Below, in pieces: positions 12,901 through 14,902 of a DNA stretch of 14,902 bases. How positions within the stretch are numbered: the stretch's first letter is position 1; each line of letters opens with the position of its first letter. This DNA comes from Clostridia bacterium. Its GTDB lineage: Bacteria; Bacillota; Clostridia; Christensenellales; QALW01. The notes under the pieces were generated by a model that did no database searches, was not told the DNA's origin, and worked only from the letters and a program-made list of their open reading frames with translations. A program made the position numbers and the translations under genes. The stretch covers positions 1 through 14,902 of the forward strand of contig JAGCSD010000090.1 in assembly GCA_017964345.1 (NCBI GenBank), given 5' to 3'.

Positions 12901-14712
12901 ATGAAAAAAGTATGGAGCGTCCTGCTGGTTCTGGCAATGGTGTTGTCGTGCTTATCTACGATATCACTGCTTGCAGGGGCGGAAGGAGAAGGTGAATGGA
13001 GCGAAAATCTGTTCGCGGGAGAAACGTCTACGTTTGATCCGACCTTTCAATCCTACGAGATCGGCGCCACACCGGAGGGCATCAGCGGAGAGGGAAGTCC
13101 CACGCTGACGATCGCAGCGGAGGATGCGTTGAAGTTTTCCGCCGCCTATTCACACCAGTCTCCGCAGATAGCCGACACCAAGGCGCTGGTCGCCGCGGCA
13201 GCGGGCACGGAGAAGGATGTGACGGTATTCTATTCTATCGACGTGTTCATGGTCGGTGACAGCGGAAAGCCCGGTTACGGACAAATCGAAAACGCTTTCG
13301 GCACGGTGGTGCGAAACGCCACGAGCACGGGAGGCTGGTCGCGCGTGGCGGCCGTGGTTTCCACGGTCGATGAATGGGTGACATCCTCCGGCGAAATCAC
13401 CATACCGGCGGCGGCATTCGCGGATGAAACGCAAACGTTCGACTTTATGCTGGATTCCCTCGGGCGCAAAGTCGGTTACGTCTGCAACCCTCAGGTCCGT
13501 ATCAAAAACGAAGACGGCACATACGGCGAGAATCTGGTCACGAACGGTTTGGACGCTTTCACCATGTTCAGCAGCGCAACCGATCTGGGTGTGGAAGCAG
13601 TCGGTTCCAACCAATTCCTGAACGTGAAATCTCCGTACCGATGGTCCGCGCCGCTGTTCGCGGGCAAAACGCTGATCCGCGACTACACGGCGGGCAAGGA
13701 CTGGAAGTCCGTCGAAGTGGAGTTTTCCGCGGACGTCCGGATCCCCGAAAACACCACGATCCGCCCGTATATCCGTGCCTATGACGCGAATAACGGTCAC
13801 AAGGCGTTGAGCGAAAGCGTTACCGGAACGGGGGACTGGGTCACTCTTACGGGGACTATGAGCGTAACGGCGGAAGAGATCGCGGCGGATCCTGTTTGGA
13901 ACTTCACTTTCGATGAAATTTCGAGCAAGGATTTTGACGTGGATAACGTGGTTCTGCGCGTCAGAAAAGAAGCGGAACCGACCGTTTCGGCTGAGCCGAC
14001 GCCCGCTTACGCGCAGCTTGTCAATGGGGACGCCGAAAGCGGCACGACCGGCTGGATGGCGTTTACCAACGGGAAAGTTACCCAAGTCACGCCGGGCGCC
14101 AACGGTACCGCGCACGCGATCGAATACAGCGATCCCGCCAGTAAGTGGGGTTCGATCGGCTTTGACCTCGGTCCGGCGATCATTCAGGACAAAGAGGCAG
14201 GCTACAACGGCGCGGGCGCCGGAACCTACAAAATCACCTTCTGGGCGAAAGCCGCGGAAGGCAAGGGCGGCAAGTTCAACTTCCTGCTCAACTCCAAATG
14301 GCACAAGATGTCAAGCGATATACGGAAGCTCGGCGGCGATTACGCCAACGCGCAGCACGGTACGCTGCTTCCCGTCGATTCGCTTGAGATGACCGATCAA
14401 TGGCAGAAATACGAATTCGAATTTGAAGTGCCGCAAACGTTCCTCGATCAGCTCGTCAAGCTGTACCATGACAGCAGTGTCGACACGCCCGACATCTATA
14501 AGCTGCTTCTGCGCTTGGATGGCTCCGTGTCAGGCGGCGCGTGGGCGGACGGAAACACCTTCTCTTATCGGGTGGACGAAGTGGAACTGAAAGTACCGCA
14601 GGGTTCGTCGCGTCCCTCCGGCGACGCCTTCCCCGTGGCGATGGTCGCCGTCCTGTCGGTTGCCGTCGCGGTATCGGTATTTGTGACGGTGCGCAAAAAG
14701 AGAGAAGAATAA
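12901..14712 (+). CDS. Large secreted, C-terminally anchored beta-sandwich protein (CBM4/9-like modules)
   Basis: A 603-residue exported protein. Residues 1-27 are a signal peptide (cut likely near L-A-G-A). Three extracellular modules follow: about 36-204, 211-358 and 371-566. Modules 2 and 3 open with N-L-V-T-N-G and L-V-N-G-D-A-E-S-G-T-T-G-W and close with D-V-D-N-V-V-L-R-V and R-V-D-E-V-E-L-K-V, the edges typical of CBM_4_9-type carbohydrate-binding or galactose-binding-like folds. A Pro/Thr/Ser linker lies near 358-370. The C-terminus has S-R-P-S-G-D, a membrane helix (about 577-596) and R-K-K-R-E-E. No catalytic domain is recognised. A glycan-binding surface role is an inference. The ATG at 12901 with AGGAGG is chosen; a GTG at 12856 would precede the transcription start. 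Confidence 0.85.
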   Translation: MKKVWSVLLVLAMVLSCLSTISLLAGAEGEGEWSENLFAGETSTFDPTFQSYEIGATPEGISGEGSPTLTIAAEDALKFSAAYSHQSPQIADTKALVAAAAGTEKDVTVFYSIDVFMVGDSGKPGYGQIENAFGTVVRNATSTGGWSRVAAVVSTVDEWVTSSGEITIPAAAFADETQTFDFMLDSLGRKVGYVCNPQVRIKNEDGTYGENLVTNGLDAFTMFSSATDLGVEAVGSNQFLNVKSPYRWSAPLFAGKTLIRDYTAGKDWKSVEVEFSADVRIPENTTIRPYIRAYDANNGHKALSESVTGTGDWVTLTGTMSVTAEEIAADPVWNFTFDEISSKDFDVDNVVLRVRKEAEPTVSAEPTPAYAQLVNGDAESGTTGWMAFTNGKVTQVTPGANGTAHAIEYSDPASKWGSIGFDLGPAIIQDKEAGYNGAGAGTYKITFWAKAAEGKGGKFNFLLNSKWHKMSSDIRKLGGDYANAQHGTLLPVDSLEMTDQWQKYEFEFEVPQTFLDQLVKLYHDSSVDTPDIYKLLLRLDGSVSGGAWADGNTFSYRVDEVELKVPQGSSRPSGDAFPVAMVAVLSVAVAVSVFVTVRKKREE

Positions 14713-14727
14713 TCTCTGACAAAACCC

Positions 14728-14762
14728 AAAACGGAATGGAGTCGATCCATTCCGTTTTTTTT
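14728..14762 (+). terminator. Intrinsic terminator after the surface protein gene
   Basis: AAAACGGAATGGA (14728-14740) pairs with TCCATTCCGTTTT (14746-14758) across a GTCGA loop, in a T-tract running to 14762. Confidence 0.92.
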
Positions 14763-14803
14763 GTCAGAAAGTCTCTTAAGAGGCGGTTGTGCAAAAAAAG
14801 AAT

Positions 14804-14832
14804 TTGTTTTTCCCGGGCGGATGTGGTATAAT
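14804..14832 (+). promoter_or_regulatory. Promoter facing the right edge of the window
   Basis: A -35 TTGTTT (14804-14809), a 17 bp spacer and a perfect -10 TATAAT (14827-14832) in the extended context TGTGGTATAAT are present. The start near 14839 is only a few bases before the triple-hairpin element. The gene it serves is outside the window. Confidence 0.7.
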
Positions 14833-14841
14833 ATTCGCAGT

Positions 14842-14893
14842 AAGACTTGCTCCGCAAGTCTTGGCGGCCTTGCCGCCTGCGCGCCTCGCGCGC
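14842..14893. repeat. Three tandem perfect hairpins with 3-nt pyrimidine loops
   Basis: AAGACTTGC-TCC-GCAAGTCTT (14842-14862) is followed directly by GGCGGC-CTT-GCCGCC (14863-14877), and after one T by GCGCGC-CTC-GCGCGC (14879-14893). All three stems are perfect and all loops are three pyrimidines. No T-tract follows, so these are not ordinary terminators. The arrangement resembles dispersed palindromic repeat elements, or the structured 5' end of an RNA made from the promoter at 14804-14832. Only one copy lies in the window, so repeat status is inferred. Confidence 0.6.
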
Positions 14894-14902
14894 GCCGCTC
14901 TA

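Noticed and set aside
13150..14304. 384-codon minus-strand frame opposite the surface protein
   Set aside because: The plus-strand frame has a promoter, ribosome binding site, signal peptide and anchor; the antisense frame is a codon-bias artefact.

Overview
The window looks like a stretch of chromosome from an uncultured, strictly anaerobic clostridial Firmicute, possibly of the Oscillospiraceae/Acutalibacteraceae type. The reasons are strong AGGAGG-type ribosome binding sites, sigma-A promoters with 17 bp spacers, a peptidase-efp gene pair, a short ACT-domain SerA paired with SerC, a 56-residue 2[4Fe-4S] ferredoxin, Zn-type ribosomal protein L31, and a multi-PG-binding SleB-like hydrolase. 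The taxonomic placement is inference. No transposase, phage gene, CRISPR array, tRNA or rRNA was seen.

Layout, left half. Positions 1-126 (minus) are the first 42 codons of a cysteine synthase with a near-consensus promoter and a 15 bp palindromic operator. Divergent from it is a promoter with a ~210 nt hairpin-rich leader and a four-gene surface-glycan operon (483-3079): ABC-2 permease, ATPase, GT2 glycosyltransferase and DUF2304-like membrane protein. Next is a peptidase-efp-zinc ribbon operon (3136-5253); the first gene appears to be leaderless. A degraded lipoprotein-like gene (5302-5706, minus) lies between it and nadE (5795-6520).

Layout, right half. A serC-serA operon (6738-8991) supplies serine, which the cysteine synthase at the left edge could consume after acetylation. 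It converges on a mtnN-small protein operon (minus, 9923-9043), whose last codons lie inside the shared bidirectional terminator. Then come a ferredoxin (10194-10364), an apparent structured non-coding RNA with its own terminator (about 10600-10780), a secreted cell-wall hydrolase (10928-12412), rpmE (12490-12687), and a large secreted, membrane-anchored beta-sandwich protein (12901-14712). The window ends in a promoter that runs straight into three tandem hairpins, each with a 3-nt pyrimidine loop (14842-14893), probably a dispersed repeat or the head of an RNA.

The protein-coding content is mostly housekeeping. The least explained items are the non-coding RNA at 10600-10780, the triple-hairpin element at the right end, the structured leader at 273-482, the leaderless-looking peptidase gene, and the terminator that doubles as coding sequence at 9026-9059.
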